53,746 bases of DNA from Belliella filtrata (GTDB lineage: Bacteria > Bacteroidota > Bacteroidia > Cytophagales > Cyclobacteriaceae). The position numbers and the translations under genes were made by a program. The notes beneath the pieces were generated by a model, which was not told the DNA's origin, searched no databases, and saw only the letters and a list, made by a program, of their open reading frames with translations. Location of the stretch: positions 1 through 53,746 of the forward strand of contig NZ_JAKZGP010000033.1 of the NCBI RefSeq assembly GCF_022549775.1, written 5' to 3'. Position 1 is the stretch's first letter. Each line of letters begins with the position of its first letter. Shown piece by piece: positions 52,744-53,746 of this stretch.

Positions 52744-53459
52744 AGATTAAATCCAAATTAAAATTAATAGATTTTTTCTATCAAAATAACAAATGAATAA
52801 ATGGTAACTTACAGTAGGTAAGGGATAAGGAGAGAATCAAGTCCTTGAAGTTTCCCTATGAAAATTTCAGGGGGTAAAAAAATAAGATTTTCCGATTAGG
52901 TATTCTTAGGCTTATTATCATAATAAGACTTGGTTGGCGCAAGACTAAACATCTAATTATTGCTTATGGACTAACTCCATAAATACTAAGATTCTAAATC
53001 AAATACTCATGTAAGAAAAAAAAAATAACTAGTGCGTAATGAAAAACGCCAACTGGAGACTAAATTCTCTAAATTTTTTTCAATACCCCATTTATTGAGT
53101 ATTGTCTCTTTCAGCAGATGGAAGCTTATTCAATGACCCAGCTTGATCTTCGTGCTACTAAAAAATTCAAAATTTTTTACCTAGTTTCAGGAGTACCATC
53201 CTTGCCTGGCGAATTGACAGGTTCTTCATTGAGCTCATTCGAGGTACGAGCTACATCTTCATTCTCCCGCTTTGAACTTGCCTACTGATAGGTAGGACTA
53301 GCAGGGGAAATGGACATAATCCTTGGAGCATGAAAGCTCAATCAAATTGCTACTATTTTGAAAAAAAGAATTAAATTGATAAATATTAATATTTCCCTCT
53401 ATAAATTAAAAATTTAATTTTTTTTCTAGCTTGTAAGATTAAAGAAAATAACTCATGAA
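52744..53459. other. Gene-poor spacer between heme operon and insertion sequence
   Basis: No convincing gene. A 17-bp palindrome, CTTATTAT-C-ATAATAAG, lies at 52911-52927. CAATAC/GTATTG arms lie at 53081-53086 and 53099-53104. On the minus strand near 53196-53290, one short open run reads RTSNELNEEPVNSPGKDGTP between stops; it may be a relic but is too short to call. Confidence 0.4.
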
Positions 53460-53746
53460 GGCTCTATATGAATTAAAGTGGGTAAATAGAAACTAGGTCC
53501 ATGAAAGTACTAATTTTGTTTGATGAATAGTAAACAGATTTTCGAGATTGCTTTAGGCTTAGAAAAGCCATGGTTTATAAAAGAAATAATTATGACCAAG
53601 GCTGATGGTACGAATCAAAGTCAGATAGATATTTATATAGATTTCGAGAGAGGCTTCAAGTTTGCTGGAGGAAAGACTCATGATACTGTAGAAAGAAGCT
53701 GGCAACACCTTAATTTTTTTCAGCATAGATGTTTTTTACATGCTCG
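53460..53746 (+). mobile_element. ISL3-family insertion sequence, left end (partial)
   Basis: The element seems to begin at GGCTCT (53460-53465); GGCTCT is the usual terminal sequence of ISL3-family inverted repeats. The transposase gene starts at 53523. The right end and the target duplication are outside the window, so the exact boundary is not confirmed. Confidence 0.65.
53523..53746 (+). CDS. ISL3-family transposase, N-terminal part (truncated by window edge)
   Basis: The first 74 codons of a transposase running off the right edge. It begins MNSKQIFEIALGLEKPWFIK, then has IDIYIDFERGFKFAGG, and reaches HDTVERSWQHLNFFQHRCFL with HAR. The DIYIDFERG and TVERSWQHLNFFQH patterns are characteristic of the N-terminal zinc-ribbon/HTH region of ISL3 transposases. 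This copy is open as far as seen. Activity cannot be judged without the DDE domain. Confidence 0.85.
   Translation, partial: MNSKQIFEIALGLEKPWFIKEIIMTKADGTNQSQIDIYIDFERGFKFAGGKTHDTVERSWQHLNFFQHRCFLHA

Overview
The window looks like chromosomal DNA of a Bacteroidota bacterium, most likely order Cytophagales (Cyclobacteriaceae/Algoriphagus-like). This is inferred from gene content and style: low GC, no Shine-Dalgarno sequences, TAnnTTTG-type -7 promoter elements, a HmuY lipoprotein with a TonB receptor carrying an N-terminal carboxypeptidase-like domain, PG_1098/THUMP-like methyltransferase, a GH3-family protein beside lptB, a degenerate Bacteroidota-type DksA/TraR protein, and a kynurenine pathway cluster. 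The species cannot be fixed from the sequence alone.

Layout. 1-117 is the 5' end of a group IIC intron on the minus strand, inserted just after the terminator of an mscS-type channel gene (166-1032). 1390-9875 holds a secreted zinc metalloprotease, a Fur-family regulator, small membrane proteins, a fasciclin-domain protein, rlmH and a secreted M16 peptidase. 10052-20242 is mostly minus strand: guaB, a ThuA-domain protein, a VanX-type dipeptidase lipoprotein with an SDR, an MFS transporter/trehalase/metallophosphoesterase operon and a SulP transporter. 20487-22329 has an SprT-like protein, scpB, a degenerate DksA-type protein and a 51-codon gene. 22457-23946 is a frameshifted lamin-tail-domain pseudogene. 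24138-31642 has asd with a THUMP-like methyltransferase, a transposase relic, pheS, an RsmB-type methyltransferase, and two small membrane proteins joined to prmC.

31673-37583 has a thiamine pyrophosphokinase-like gene, a decayed toxin-antitoxin locus, an M19 dipeptidase and the kynurenine branch genes (3-hydroxyanthranilate dioxygenase, kynureninase, kynurenine 3-monooxygenase). 37655-38260 is an AT-rich gene-free stretch with three exact TTATCCACA DnaA boxes, a candidate replication origin. 38261-45368 has a polytopic membrane protein, rbfA with a LolE/FtsX-type permease, and recJ-lptB-GH3. 45549-52698 is a six-gene heme uptake operon (hmuT-hmuU-hmuV-hmuS, TonB receptor, HmuY) with a palindromic operator candidate upstream of hmuT. 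The right edge (53460-53746) is the start of an ISL3-family insertion sequence.

How it works together. The clearest functional units are the heme operon (surface capture by HmuY and receptor, ABC import, cytoplasmic heme release), the kynurenine branch towards 3-hydroxyanthranilate cleavage, and the trehalose-type unit (transporter plus cytoplasmic trehalase). Mobile or decayed DNA is scattered between housekeeping genes. Several intergenic gaps carry long nested inverted repeats that the gene annotation does not explain. No clearly new multi-gene defence or metabolic system was found.
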